A DNA stretch of 64,000 nt from Saprospiraceae bacterium (lineage in GTDB: Bacteria; Bacteroidota; Bacteroidia; Chitinophagales; Saprospiraceae). The stretch lies in contig JANQPA010000036.1 of NCBI GenBank assembly GCA_028285545.1, forward strand, positions 1-64,000, written 5' to 3'. Numbering within the stretch: the stretch's first letter is position 1; every line of letters begins with the position of its first letter. The notes beneath the pieces are model-generated. The model searched no databases. It was given only the letters and a program-made list of their open reading frames with translations, and had not been told where the DNA came from. This document shows, piece by piece, positions 52,518 through 61,927 of this stretch. The position numbers were made by a program, and so were the translations under genes.

Positions 52518-54236
52518 ATGAATGGGAAAGATATTCTATTTGTTTTCTTAAAAAGCTTGTTTGTTTTTGCGCCTCTTTACCTTTGTTTCCAATTGGGAAG
52601 TCAATATTATGGAGATCGTTTTTCGGGACCTTATCCTACCGATCCGATAATGGTTAGGGTAGGGGATGATCCGTCTTGGAAGATGATTAACATAGATGAG
52701 TCTGGTTGGGATACTCAATTTCCCAATCCTCCTTCTAACTATTGGTGGCGAGTTCGAATACAAATCGATTCGAATCTTGCTGAAAGAACGCCCCTTGGCT
52801 TAGCCATCCGATCCTATTTAGCATCCTACGAAGCTTATTGGGATGGTCATCATATAGGCAGTAATGGAAAGGTTGGATACGATCGTACATCAGAAAAACC
52901 TGGAGGGATATTTAAAGTCTTTTTATTACCAGAAATGCTTAGCCAACCGGGAACCCATCTTTTGGCCGTCAGGGCGAGTCAACATTATTCTACTGGACAA
53001 ATCCGAAAACCTTTTTTGTTACTAAGTAGTTATGATCGGCAGAGCCAATGGCTCATTATATTTGCGGCTTTTATGCATATTCTGGCAGGTGTATTTTTGG
53101 TTATTGGCCTGTATTATGGTTTAATATTTTTCAAAAGCATTAAAGAGTGGCAATTCCTGATTTTTGCTCTATTGTCCTCTCTTCTTTTCTTATGGATTTT
53201 GGCTGAATATGTTCGCTTTTATTATGCCTATCCCTATTCATGGCATTTTGTACGGATATTCACTATTAGCTGGCTTTCTTTTTCCGTTTCATTATTAATT
53301 AGTGCTTTTTTTATCTTCCGATACCAGCCTCAACTTAAATGGCTTTTGATCTTTCAACTGGTTTTTCAAGTAGGGTTTTATTATTGGAAATCAGATTTTG
53401 ACGAACTTAATTATTATTACATCAACATTGCTTTGCTTATTTCATTTTTAACCCTATTTAGAGCTGTTTGGCATAAAGAAAAATATAGTGAAGAAGGTTT
53501 GCTAAGTATTATTCCTCTTTTTGCTGCTTCATTTTTCTTTTATCCCATTTATTATGACCAGGTATTATTTATTGGGTTCACCATCTTTATATTCATTAAT
53601 CTTTATGCACTAAGCAGGTATTTAGGAGACCAACGAGTGCATCTTGAATTGGTAAGAAGCAGGGCCAACCTTTTAAAAGTAGAGTTGCTTAAAAAAAACA
53701 TCCACCCTCATTTTTTAATGAACACTTTGACCTCCTTGATTTCCTGGGTAGAGGAATCTCCAAAAACAGCAGTAAGTTTTATTGAAGCCTTGGCAGAAGA
53801 ATTTGAATCTCTCAGTGAAATATCAGAAAAACAAGTCATCGAGATGAGCCAGGAAGTTGACCTTTGTAAATCTCATTTAAAGGTTATGCAATTCAGACAT
53901 GAGATCCCTTATCAACTTCACACAGAAGGAATCCTGGATGAAGAAAAAATCCCTCCCGCTATATTCTTAACCTTATTGGAAAATGGTTTGACCCATAATA
54001 AAATAGATACACACAACCCTACCTTTTATTTAAACCGAAAGGAAATAAATAATACCATTCAATATTATTTTCACGCACCCGGGCTTAGCCTGAAAAATGA
54101 CCATACCTCTACTCCTGGTACAGGCTTGCAATATGTTAAAGCTAGATTGAGTAGCATGTATGGTGATAAATGGAAATTAGAATCAGGACCAGATAAGGAG
54201 GGATGGTTTACTAAAATAACGATAGAAAATTCATGA
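52518..54236 (+). CDS. LytS-type sensor histidine kinase (pair 1)
   Basis: A 572-residue membrane kinase of the His_kinase (PF06580) type. An N-terminal membrane anchor is followed by a periplasmic jelly-roll domain (about 40-165, YEAYWDGHHIGSNGK). Then come about seven membrane helices (about 175-380), as in 7TMR-DISM receptors. The acceptor His398 is in HPHFLMNTL, and the ATPase domain has a GTGLQYVKARL box. The 4-base overlap with the LytTR regulator gene makes it its partner. It is paralogous to the kinase at 56461-58170, encoded in the opposite orientation. Confidence 0.9.
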   Translation: MNGKDILFVFLKSLFVFAPLYLCFQLGSQYYGDRFSGPYPTDPIMVRVGDDPSWKMINIDESGWDTQFPNPPSNYWWRVRIQIDSNLAERTPLGLAIRSYLASYEAYWDGHHIGSNGKVGYDRTSEKPGGIFKVFLLPEMLSQPGTHLLAVRASQHYSTGQIRKPFLLLSSYDRQSQWLIIFAAFMHILAGVFLVIGLYYGLIFFKSIKEWQFLIFALLSSLLFLWILAEYVRFYYAYPYSWHFVRIFTISWLSFSVSLLISAFFIFRYQPQLKWLLIFQLVFQVGFYYWKSDFDELNYYYINIALLISFLTLFRAVWHKEKYSEEGLLSIIPLFAASFFFYPIYYDQVLFIGFTIFIFINLYALSRYLGDQRVHLELVRSRANLLKVELLKKNIHPHFLMNTLTSLISWVEESPKTAVSFIEALAEEFESLSEISEKQVIEMSQEVDLCKSHLKVMQFRHEIPYQLHTEGILDEEKIPPAIFLTLLENGLTHNKIDTHNPTFYLNRKEINNTIQYYFHAPGLSLKNDHTSTPGTGLQYVKARLSSMYGDKWKLESGPDKEGWFTKITIENS

Positions 54237-54928
54237 ATATACTAATAGTTGAAGATGAAATCAGGATCGCAAAATTACTGGAAAACCAAATCCGGGAATT
54301 ATTGGGTTCAAAATTGAAAAAATTAAGTCACTGCCAATATCTGGCAGAAGCCAATAATTTTATCAATAAATATCCATTGGATCTTTTGTTTTTGGATTTA
54401 AATCTAAAAGGAGAGAATGGTTTTGACTTATTGCAAAAATTTACAGCCCTGCCCTTTCAAACAGTGATCGTATCTGCCTATAAAGATCAAGCCATAGAAG
54501 CCTTTGAGTTCGGTGTTCTGGATTTTATTCCCAAACCTTTTAATAAGAAAAGATTACAAAAGACCCTGGATCGCTTATTTCATCATAGCACTGATCAAGG
54601 TAAAGGACTAAAATATATTGCTGTAAAAAAGAAAGGGCGCATTGTGTCTTTACCCTTATCCGAGATCCTGTTTATTCAGGCAGATGGCCACTACACCGAA
54701 TTGCATACTGCTTCCCAATATTTCATTTGTAATAAATCTATGGATTCCTTGGAAATTTTATTGCCCAAACAATTTATCCGGATCCACCGATCCTACCTGG
54801 TCGATCTAAATCGGATTGAAGAAATTCAAAAGTTTCCCGGTAGTAAATATCAAATTCTTTTGAAAAATGGAAAAGAACTTCCTGTGTCCAGGAAGGGATT
54901 TAAATTGTTGGATTCGAGGTTTATTTAA
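54233..54928 (+). CDS. LytTR response regulator (pair 1)
   Basis: A 231-residue regulator. The receiver has Glu/Asp pair (VEDE) and acceptor Asp55 (FLDLNL), Lys in PKPFNKK, and a C-terminal LytTR DNA-binding domain (about 130-230; FIRIHRSYLVDL). It is co-translated with its kinase. Such pairs usually bind direct-repeat sites upstream of few target genes. The MerR-TipAS gene downstream has its own promoter. Confidence 0.92.
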   Translation: MNILIVEDEIRIAKLLENQIRELLGSKLKKLSHCQYLAEANNFINKYPLDLLFLDLNLKGENGFDLLQKFTALPFQTVIVSAYKDQAIEAFEFGVLDFIPKPFNKKRLQKTLDRLFHHSTDQGKGLKYIAVKKKGRIVSLPLSEILFIQADGHYTELHTASQYFICNKSMDSLEILLPKQFIRIHRSYLVDLNRIEEIQKFPGSKYQILLKNGKELPVSRKGFKLLDSRFI

Positions 54929-54971
54929 AAAACTTTCATTGCACTCTTGACTCTCACCCTACGTCATACTT

Positions 54972-54979
54972 TATCTTTG
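54972..54979 (+). promoter_or_regulatory. Candidate -7 box for the MerR gene
   Basis: TATCTTTG matches TAnnTTTG and lies 21 bases before ATG 55001. TTG at 54947-54949 is 22 bases upstream, slightly longer than usual. Long spacers suit MerR-activated promoters. It supports the start at 55001 over the TTG at 54947. Confidence 0.5.
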
Positions 54980-55000
54980 CATCAATCATTGAAAAAAGTC

Positions 55001-55765
55001 ATGACCAAATACTCAGTGAAAAAATTGTCTCAGATGGCAGGCATCAGTGTTCGGACCCTGCATCATTACGATAAGATCGGACTATTAAAACCGGCCTTTC
55101 GTTCAGATAAGGGATACCGCTATTATCAACGTAAGCAATTATTGGCATTGCAGCAGATTCTGTTTTTTAAAGAATTAGGGTTCCCACTGGAAAAGATCAG
55201 GGCAGTCCTTGAGGATCCAGAGTTTGATCTTTTAAAAGCACTCTATTATCATCGCAAGCAATTGCAATTGAATCAAAAGCGTTTGGGGCTGTTGTTGAAA
55301 ACTGTAGACAAAACCATTTTAGAACTTAAAAACAAAAAAGAAATGATGGATGATAAAGATATTTATGAAGGTTTTTCTAAAGAACAAAAAGAGGCCATAA
55401 GAATGGAAGTGGCTCACCGTTGGGGCAAGGATGAATTAGAAGCCACTGAGGATCGAATCCGGGCTTTAGGCAAAGAAGGTTGGCAAGATCATAAAAAGAA
55501 AGGGGAGGAGATCAACCACTTGCTGGCCGATTTAATAGACCTTGAACCGGAAAGCCCTCAAGTGCAACAAGCCATTGCCTTACATCATCGATATATGAAT
55601 TTATTTTACGAGGTAACAGTAGAAAGATATCGTGGTCTGGCACAAATGTATGTTTCAGATGATCGGTTTAAGGCTTATTACGAAAAATACAAAGAAGGGC
55701 TGGCAGAATTTATTAAAGCAGCCATTTTAATTTATTGTGAGAATGGTATGAAAGCCCAGGTTTAG
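55001..55765 (+). CDS. MerR-family regulator with TipAS-like ligand domain
   Basis: A 254-residue activator. The N-terminal MerR HTH (SVKKLSQMAGISVRTLHHYDKIGLLKP) and a coiled dimer helix (about 70-115) are followed by a TipAS domain (about 120-250; YEGFSKEQ, HHRYM), known to bind thiopeptides and other hydrophobic drugs. The frame extends upstream, but Met at 55001 begins the HTH. It lies between two mirror-image LytS/LytTR pairs. Role in drug sensing is inferred from family. Confidence 0.88.
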   Translation: MTKYSVKKLSQMAGISVRTLHHYDKIGLLKPAFRSDKGYRYYQRKQLLALQQILFFKELGFPLEKIRAVLEDPEFDLLKALYYHRKQLQLNQKRLGLLLKTVDKTILELKNKKEMMDDKDIYEGFSKEQKEAIRMEVAHRWGKDELEATEDRIRALGKEGWQDHKKKGEEINHLLADLIDLEPESPQVQQAIALHHRYMNLFYEVTVERYRGLAQMYVSDDRFKAYYEKYKEGLAEFIKAAILIYCENGMKAQV

Positions 55766-55768
55766 AAC

Positions 55769-56464
55769 TTAAATAAACCTGCCTTTCAGCCTTTTATAAT
55801 GTACTCGGCCAACAGGAACAAACTCCTCATTTAGCATTACCAAGCTATATTTACTGCCAACTTGAATCTGAAGATCTTTGACCAAATCCATATTGGCAAT
55901 GAATGATTTATGGACTCTTTCAAAGCTTGGCGGTAAAAGTTGTTGCATTTGATCTAGTGATTTGTGATGAGGGGTTTGTTCTCCTGTAATGAGATTCAGT
56001 TTACTATGTTTTCCATGTCCTTCTATGTAAATAAGTTTTTGCAGATCGATGATCCGGTTTTCGAGGGCACCCTTGACCACAATATAACGAAGTGCTCCTC
56101 CAGGAGTATGTGCAAAATGACGCTGAATGGCCTTTTCCAGCCGCTCCTGCAAAAAAGGCTTGGGAACAAAATCAATGACTCCCAGGTCAAAAGCATCAAT
56201 AGCCTTGTTACTATAGGCAGAAGTAATAATGGTGTTAAAGGAACCCGAAAATTTTGATCGCAACAAATCAAAGCCATCTTCTTCATTTAAATTAAGATCC
56301 AGGAAGAGCAAATCGATTGTATTTTGACTTAAGAAATCGATGGCCTCATCCAACTCATCTAATATCTTCAGATATTTTATCCGCCGACCAATTATTTGTC
56401 GGACCATTTTCTCCAATTGCCTGGCTACCCGCCGCTCATCTTCCAGTATTAATATATTCATCAA
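55769..56464 (-). CDS. LytTR response regulator (pair 2)
   Basis: A 231-residue regulator. Receiver acceptor is Asp56 (FLDLNLN), with the acidic ILEDE at the start and Lys in PKPFLQE. The LytTR domain (about 130-231) ends FERVHKSFIANM. It overlaps its kinase gene by 4 bases and converges with the MerR gene 4 bases away. It is closely similar to the regulator at 54233-54928. Confidence 0.92.
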   Translation of the reverse strand: MMNILILEDERRVARQLEKMVRQIIGRRIKYLKILDELDEAIDFLSQNTIDLLFLDLNLNEEDGFDLLRSKFSGSFNTIITSAYSNKAIDAFDLGVIDFVPKPFLQERLEKAIQRHFAHTPGGALRYIVVKGALENRIIDLQKLIYIEGHGKHSKLNLITGEQTPHHKSLDQMQQLLPPSFERVHKSFIANMDLVKDLQIQVGSKYSLVMLNEEFVPVGRVHYKRLKGRFI

Positions 56465-58170
56465 GCCTTTTTAATTTTTATTTGAGTACAAAAAATATCT
56501 TTTTCTTCCTTTATCTCAAGCGACCAATGATTATTTGCCCACTCATCTAGCCTTGCTTTAATGTATTGTAAACCTATTCCATTGCTGTTTTTTCTTTTAC
56601 TCAGACGTAATTTTCCTTTCGATTTGATTTTATAAACTTTTTCACCAGCATGTTCAATAAATTGGAATTGAAAAGACATCTTTCCATTGATTGGTTTTTG
56701 ATGGGTAATTCCATTTTCAACAAGAGTTAACAGAATGGCGGGAGGTATTTGTTCTGAATTCGGAAATTCTGAACAAATCAAATCATACTGAATTTCTCTT
56801 TGGTATTCCATCATTTCCAGATGAATTCTACAAAGTTCAATTTCTTGTTGTAAAGGGATGAGTGGGTGGGAAGAAATTTCATCCATCATTTTAAAAAGCC
56901 TGGCCAGGCTATGAATCATTTTGACCCCTACAGCAGGCTGTTCTTCAACCATATTTATTAATGAGGTAAGGGTGTTCATTAGAAAATGAGGCTGGATTTT
57001 TTTCTTCAACAGTTCAATCTCTAATCTACTGGCTTTTATTAGGGATGCTTCATATAATTGCTTTTGTAGTTTGATATGCCTGTTTAAGGCAAAAATAGCG
57101 AAGCCTACAATGGCTAAAAAGCCAACAAATAAGATGAAATCATAATAAATGATGAAACAAACTGAAAAGAGAAGAACACTGACTATAGCTTGATTACTAT
57201 ATTTTTTATCATGGATCCATGCCAACAAAATAATTCCCAGAGAAGAAATAAATGCCGCTAAAACCATAAAATAGGCTGGTTTGTCAAAGCCTGATACATT
57301 AAATTGGATTAACAAGAGGATGGTAAGATGTATGCCTAGAATGACCCATTTATGAGCAATTTTAAAGTGGAACATAAAATACGAGGGAAGTAGGAAAGCA
57401 ACAATTAAGCTGAGGATTTGGATAATTACCAATCTATACACCTGCCAGGTATGTAGATAATCCACATAATATTTAGCATACTCTAAAATGGTGAGGCCGA
57501 AAAAACAAAAACAGAGGATTGAAAAAATGAAAAGGTCTTTTTGACGGAAATAAATTAAAAAAATACCGCCAAAATAAAAGCCTGCAATCAAAAATATACC
57601 TGCCAAAATATGTAAGAATAAGGCCAAGGACAATGGATTGCGAGCCAGTTCAAGATATTCTCCTATTCTAATATAGGGTAACTGAGCATGGGTGGCGGTC
57701 TCATTTGCGATCCTTAAAGCTATTGGGTAGTATCCAAAATCAGATACTAGAGTATCGGGAATGACAAAGGTTTGTCGGTAATATCCAATTTCTTCTTCAT
57801 TCCCTACAGCGTTAATTTTACCGTTTTTACCGATTAATACCCCGGAAAAGTACAATTCATAACTCCCTTTAATCATTATGGAAATTCCCCTTTTCTTAAA
57901 GGGTTTTAATGAATCCTTGATATATACTTTAGCCCTCAACCACCAGGTTCCTCTGTGTCCTTTCAGCTCACTTGACCACTTAGAATCATCAAAATCAGGA
58001 TTAGAAAAGATGGGCTGATCATCTACCATAGTTCTAAGAAAATAATACTGGTAGCCCGGATCGATGATGTTCCGTTGAAAAGGACGATAGCCTATCCAAA
58101 TTAAATAACTTGAATAGGCTAGGATAAGCAAAATCGAAATAAAGGTCCTTATTTTTTTGTTTTTCTCCAT
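56461..58170 (-). CDS. LytS-type sensor histidine kinase (pair 2)
   Basis: A 569-residue kinase with the same layout as the protein at 52518-54236: N-terminal anchor, periplasmic jelly-roll (YELYFSGVLIGKNGK), seven membrane helices, acceptor His395 (QPHFLMNTL) and GIGLQYIKARL box. The frame is open from 58260, but Met at 58170 starts the membrane anchor and leaves room for the divergent hydrolase promoter. It pairs with the regulator at 55769. Confidence 0.88.
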   Translation of the reverse strand: MEKNKKIRTFISILLILAYSSYLIWIGYRPFQRNIIDPGYQYYFLRTMVDDQPIFSNPDFDDSKWSSELKGHRGTWWLRAKVYIKDSLKPFKKRGISIMIKGSYELYFSGVLIGKNGKINAVGNEEEIGYYRQTFVIPDTLVSDFGYYPIALRIANETATHAQLPYIRIGEYLELARNPLSLALFLHILAGIFLIAGFYFGGIFLIYFRQKDLFIFSILCFCFFGLTILEYAKYYVDYLHTWQVYRLVIIQILSLIVAFLLPSYFMFHFKIAHKWVILGIHLTILLLIQFNVSGFDKPAYFMVLAAFISSLGIILLAWIHDKKYSNQAIVSVLLFSVCFIIYYDFILFVGFLAIVGFAIFALNRHIKLQKQLYEASLIKASRLEIELLKKKIQPHFLMNTLTSLINMVEEQPAVGVKMIHSLARLFKMMDEISSHPLIPLQQEIELCRIHLEMMEYQREIQYDLICSEFPNSEQIPPAILLTLVENGITHQKPINGKMSFQFQFIEHAGEKVYKIKSKGKLRLSKRKNSNGIGLQYIKARLDEWANNHWSLEIKEEKDIFCTQIKIKKA

Positions 58171-58279
58171 CCACTCCAAATTAATGCATTTTTTTGGACC
58201 ATTGATTTCGATTTTGAGCAGTTGGTTTCTATTGCTTTGGAATAGTGGTAGCCGGATCAATAAATTAGAGAAAAAAAGT

Positions 58280-59449
58280 ATGCACCCGACACAAATTCAA
58301 CTCAACCGATTCATTAAAGGGTTTTTGTTTTTTACCATTCTCTCCATTTCTTTAAATGCCCAAAAAGAAGCAGGGACTTATGAATGGACTAATTTACCAA
58401 AAGAATTAAGTGATAAACTCACGGATAGTATCTTGGTAACACATAATTTACAAGAAAACACAGGATATTCTGTAGCCATAATCCATAAGGGAAACCTGGT
58501 TTATTCAAAAACCTTTGGGTGGGCCGATGCTGAGCAAAAAATTCCTGTTCAGCGTCATTCGCAGTTTCCAGTAGCTAGTGTGACCAAGGCTTTTACTGGA
58601 GCTATCTTAGTTAAAATGGCTAATTCCGGCAAGCTGGATTTAAAGGCAAAGGTTGGGCAATATCTTTCTCTTCCTAAGGATAAGTCTAATATTCGTATTG
58701 AACAACTTATAAATCACACTGGAGGAATTAGGGCTTATAGACACAATGAAAAGAGTTCGGAGTTTTTATCTACCCATTATGACAGTGCTTTAGATGCTAT
58801 GAATATTTTTGTTGATGACTCCTTGCTTTTTGAACCAGGAACGAGTTACCGATATACCAGTTTCGGCTATAACTTATTGGCCGCCTTGGTAGAAAAACAA
58901 GCAGGAGAAAAGTATACTAAATATGTAGAAAATAAATTGATGAAGGGAATGGGATTAAAACATACTTTTTATGATGATGCAACAGTAAAGCGGAAAAAAA
59001 GGGTTGAAAATTACTCCATAATGTCCCCCTATCAACCTTATCGACCTAATGAAAATGAGGCAATTATAAAAATACCTGTCCTTGATCACAGTTATAATAA
59101 TGGTGGAGGGAATATCATTACCACTGCTGAAGACCTTGCCAAATTTGGAAATGCATTTACAAAACCGGGATTTTTTACAAAAGAAGAATTAGACTTGTTC
59201 CACAAACCTATTGAGAGTTCTACATCTTCCTCTTGGAGTCATGGCTGGTTTGTATCGAATCCTCCTTCTGGTGATTTACAATTATTTATGACCGGTGCTT
59301 TTTCAGGTACCCAGGCTGGTGTATTCGTCTACCCCGAAACTCAAACTACCGTTGCAGTCCTTTCCAATTGTTGGGGTAAGGGTTCAAGGTCTGGTGATCT
59401 GGTCATCGCTTTGCCAAGAAGATTGGCATCTATGGTGAAAGAAAATTAA
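58280..59449 (+). CDS. Secreted serine hydrolase, beta-lactamase/class C family
   Basis: A 389-residue protein with a signal peptide (FFTILSISLNAQ). The SxxK motif is Ser100-Val-Thr-Lys103. The Tyr motif is YTSFGY, where many relatives have YSN, a common variation. Late regions include FVYPETQTTVAVLSN. Members are D-Ala-D-Ala peptidases or esterases rather than true antibiotic-hydrolysing enzymes. The frame opens at 58157 but starts before the signal peptide only by chance overlap with the divergent kinase gene; Met at 58280 is chosen. Confidence 0.85.
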   Translation: MHPTQIQLNRFIKGFLFFTILSISLNAQKEAGTYEWTNLPKELSDKLTDSILVTHNLQENTGYSVAIIHKGNLVYSKTFGWADAEQKIPVQRHSQFPVASVTKAFTGAILVKMANSGKLDLKAKVGQYLSLPKDKSNIRIEQLINHTGGIRAYRHNEKSSEFLSTHYDSALDAMNIFVDDSLLFEPGTSYRYTSFGYNLLAALVEKQAGEKYTKYVENKLMKGMGLKHTFYDDATVKRKKRVENYSIMSPYQPYRPNENEAIIKIPVLDHSYNNGGGNIITTAEDLAKFGNAFTKPGFFTKEELDLFHKPIESSTSSSWSHGWFVSNPPSGDLQLFMTGAFSGTQAGVFVYPETQTTVAVLSNCWGKGSRSGDLVIALPRRLASMVKEN

Positions 59450-59462
59450 TTTAAAAAAGCTT

Positions 59463-59485
59463 ATTGCTGGCTTCAAGCCAGCAAT
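59463..59485. terminator. Hairpin between convergent genes
   Basis: ATTGCTGGCTT (59463-59473) pairs perfectly with AAGCCAGCAAT (59475-59485). It lies between the hydrolase stop (59449) and the stop of the DUF5916 gene (59497), so it may end both transcripts. On the minus strand it is followed by T-rich sequence (AAGCTTTTTTAAATT). Confidence 0.6.
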
Positions 59486-59496
59486 GAACTTATCAT

Positions 59497-61704
59497 TTAT
59501 AGTGTCAACCAATAGTTCACCTTAAACACCAAAGATCGATTCTTCGGCCCAAACAATCCTTCCACCTGATAATTGTCGGTATAAACCAGGAAAAAATCTG
59601 ACATGGGGGCAAAACGCCATTGGAATCGGCTGTTTATATTGAAGTTATTGGCTTGTGTATTATACTGGAAAAAGGTAGTCCAGAATAAATTCGTTGCAAA
59701 ATTGATCTCCACTCGCGCCGAGGCTAGTGTAAGATTGGTATACCCGTAAGGGTCAGGAAGCCAGATGTCATTTCTTTCCAATCCTAGTGCAAAATTCCCC
59801 CAGGGCTGAGTACGAAATAACAGATTGGCCCTATAGGTAAGTTTAGTGCCTCCATAAAATTGGCCATAAACCAAAAACATGTCGGTATTTAGGCGTTTTC
59901 GTCGATCAGTATTAAACTCTACATTAATCTCTTTCATATCATAGGACCGAGCAGGTAAGGGAGTACTGGTAATGGCAAAAGGAAAGACCAAATCCACATG
60001 ATTATAGTTTAATCGAAATTTTAACTGACTGGTGTTTTTGAAAATGAAAAAATGACGCAATCGCATATACCATTCATTCAGACTACCATCGGCATTAAAA
60101 AAGGCAAAATTTTCATATCCAGACCAATGGAAATTGATGGTCTTGCTATTTTTTGGATAGATAAAATAGTTGAGCATATTGGCCACTTGAGTAAATCCCA
60201 CCCTCACCAATTGACCGGTTTCTGGATTAAAGTTGATCAATCTGCCATTGAAACCCATGTCTGAAAAATAATTCTCTCCCATATGCTGGAAACCTATAAA
60301 AGTCCTGAAATTTTGACCATTGTAATTAAATCTTCCATACACATGCTTGTTCTTGTCATTGAAGCCTTCTTTCAAAGAATGGATATATCCACCAAAAGCT
60401 TGCCACTTTCCATCGGGAGTGCTGTAATTAAACTCTCCCCCTAAATTCCGGCCATAATCTTCTTTTTGTACTTCCCCATCGGAAAAGGCCTGCCTATTAA
60501 GAAATATTCCCTTAATTGCAGAGCGCTTCCATATTCTTTTTTGGAAACTTAGGGCAGTATAGTTTTGAGCCAATTGATTATCTGTACTTTGGGTATGCAT
60601 GTTAAAAGCTCCCACCCTTAAACGAGGGTCTAAATTACCACTCAGGCGCAGTCCATATAAAATAGGAACAGTATTTCCCCTGTTATCTAATCCAATTCTT
60701 CTGGAAAAAAATGGTCTTTCAGCAAAGAATCCATAATTGCTGAAAATATCTGCATTTTCAAGAAAAAATTGTCTGCGCTCCGGAAAAAAGATATTGAAGC
60801 GAGTAAGGTTGGTCACTTGTCGATCCACCTCCACTTGTGAAAAATCAGGATTATAGGTAAGGTCCAGATTTAAGGTAGGGGTGATGGCAATTTTGGCATC
60901 TCCTCCTGCTTCCATATTGGTGGTAGAAGTCGAACCATTTCTTAAATTTTGATCAAGCCTGGCCGTCAAATAGGGGATTAGAGAAACGTTGCTCCCTTGC
61001 TTTTTGGGTGCAGCATCCCAGCTTAAACGACCTGAATAGCCCAGATCATTAAAATTAAATTGCCTGGGTATTGGTGCCCATACATGGGTTTCATTACTCC
61101 CCGGATCGGTACGATAAAAATTAATGGACCAGTTTTTTAAATCCTCCCGATATCTAAGGGTCTTGAATGGAATCGCCATTTCAACTGTCCATTTATCAGA
61201 ATATCTTTGTACATCTACAAACCACCGATTGTCCCAGCTGTCATCAGATTCCCCATTGGGCAAAATAATGGACTCCACCTGGGCACCCATAGCATTAACC
61301 GCAAAGGCAAGGGCATTGGTTTGTTCCATCATTGGATCCAGCAACACACCAAAAGCATCATTGCCATCAAATTGATCTCTTTTCAGGGTTTGGATGATGT
61401 AATCGTCGTTGTCCCAACAAACAGCACTTAGATATACAAAACGATCGTCATAGGCCATCCTTACTTCTGTGTTTTTTTTGGCCCGCTCCCCATCAATAGG
61501 CGATTGTATCCAAAATTGGCTGGCCACATCTGCAGTTGTCCAAATGCTTTCTTCCAGCTTCCCATCAATGGTTATGGTTTCAGTGATTTTAGTAATGGTA
61601 AGTTCATAGTTTTGAGAATTATCTGAACTTCCCTGACCAAAGGTAGGGTTAGAACTTATAAAAAGAAATACAATTAAGGCCAGGACAGTGGACAAACGGT
61701 TCAT
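59497..61704 (-). CDS. DUF5916 outer-membrane beta-barrel protein with CBM9-like N-domain
   Basis: A 735-residue secreted protein with a signal peptide (about 1-23, ending FGQ). Residues 35-215 resemble the CBM9-like domain typical of DUF5916 proteins (ITIDGKLEESIW, VRMAYDDRFVYL). The remainder is a series of amphipathic strands, predicted as an outer-membrane barrel (FFPERRQFFLENADIF is a family signature). The function is not established; roles in polysaccharide binding or outer-membrane transport are suggested. Divergent from the LytS gene with a 223-base gap. Confidence 0.85.
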   Translation of the reverse strand: MNRLSTVLALIVFLFISSNPTFGQGSSDNSQNYELTITKITETITIDGKLEESIWTTADVASQFWIQSPIDGERAKKNTEVRMAYDDRFVYLSAVCWDNDDYIIQTLKRDQFDGNDAFGVLLDPMMEQTNALAFAVNAMGAQVESIILPNGESDDSWDNRWFVDVQRYSDKWTVEMAIPFKTLRYREDLKNWSINFYRTDPGSNETHVWAPIPRQFNFNDLGYSGRLSWDAAPKKQGSNVSLIPYLTARLDQNLRNGSTSTTNMEAGGDAKIAITPTLNLDLTYNPDFSQVEVDRQVTNLTRFNIFFPERRQFFLENADIFSNYGFFAERPFFSRRIGLDNRGNTVPILYGLRLSGNLDPRLRVGAFNMHTQSTDNQLAQNYTALSFQKRIWKRSAIKGIFLNRQAFSDGEVQKEDYGRNLGGEFNYSTPDGKWQAFGGYIHSLKEGFNDKNKHVYGRFNYNGQNFRTFIGFQHMGENYFSDMGFNGRLINFNPETGQLVRVGFTQVANMLNYFIYPKNSKTINFHWSGYENFAFFNADGSLNEWYMRLRHFFIFKNTSQLKFRLNYNHVDLVFPFAITSTPLPARSYDMKEINVEFNTDRRKRLNTDMFLVYGQFYGGTKLTYRANLLFRTQPWGNFALGLERNDIWLPDPYGYTNLTLASARVEINFATNLFWTTFFQYNTQANNFNINSRFQWRFAPMSDFFLVYTDNYQVEGLFGPKNRSLVFKVNYWLTL

Positions 61705-61927
61705 GATTATCGAATTTGTTTCGGATAAATGTAAATAGGCCGTTCATTTTTCTTGATAAAATGAAGGCAACGAATCAAATATGTAGGTCAACCGGATTTT
61801 TTGGAAAAGTATATATTGATGTTGTTAATTTGGGTGCTCAGCTACAAAATTTGGGCCTTGGGCTCACCAAAGAGTTTATAGAAATCAAAAGATTTAAAAT
61901 CCATCGTCTTTTTAATATTTTGACCTA

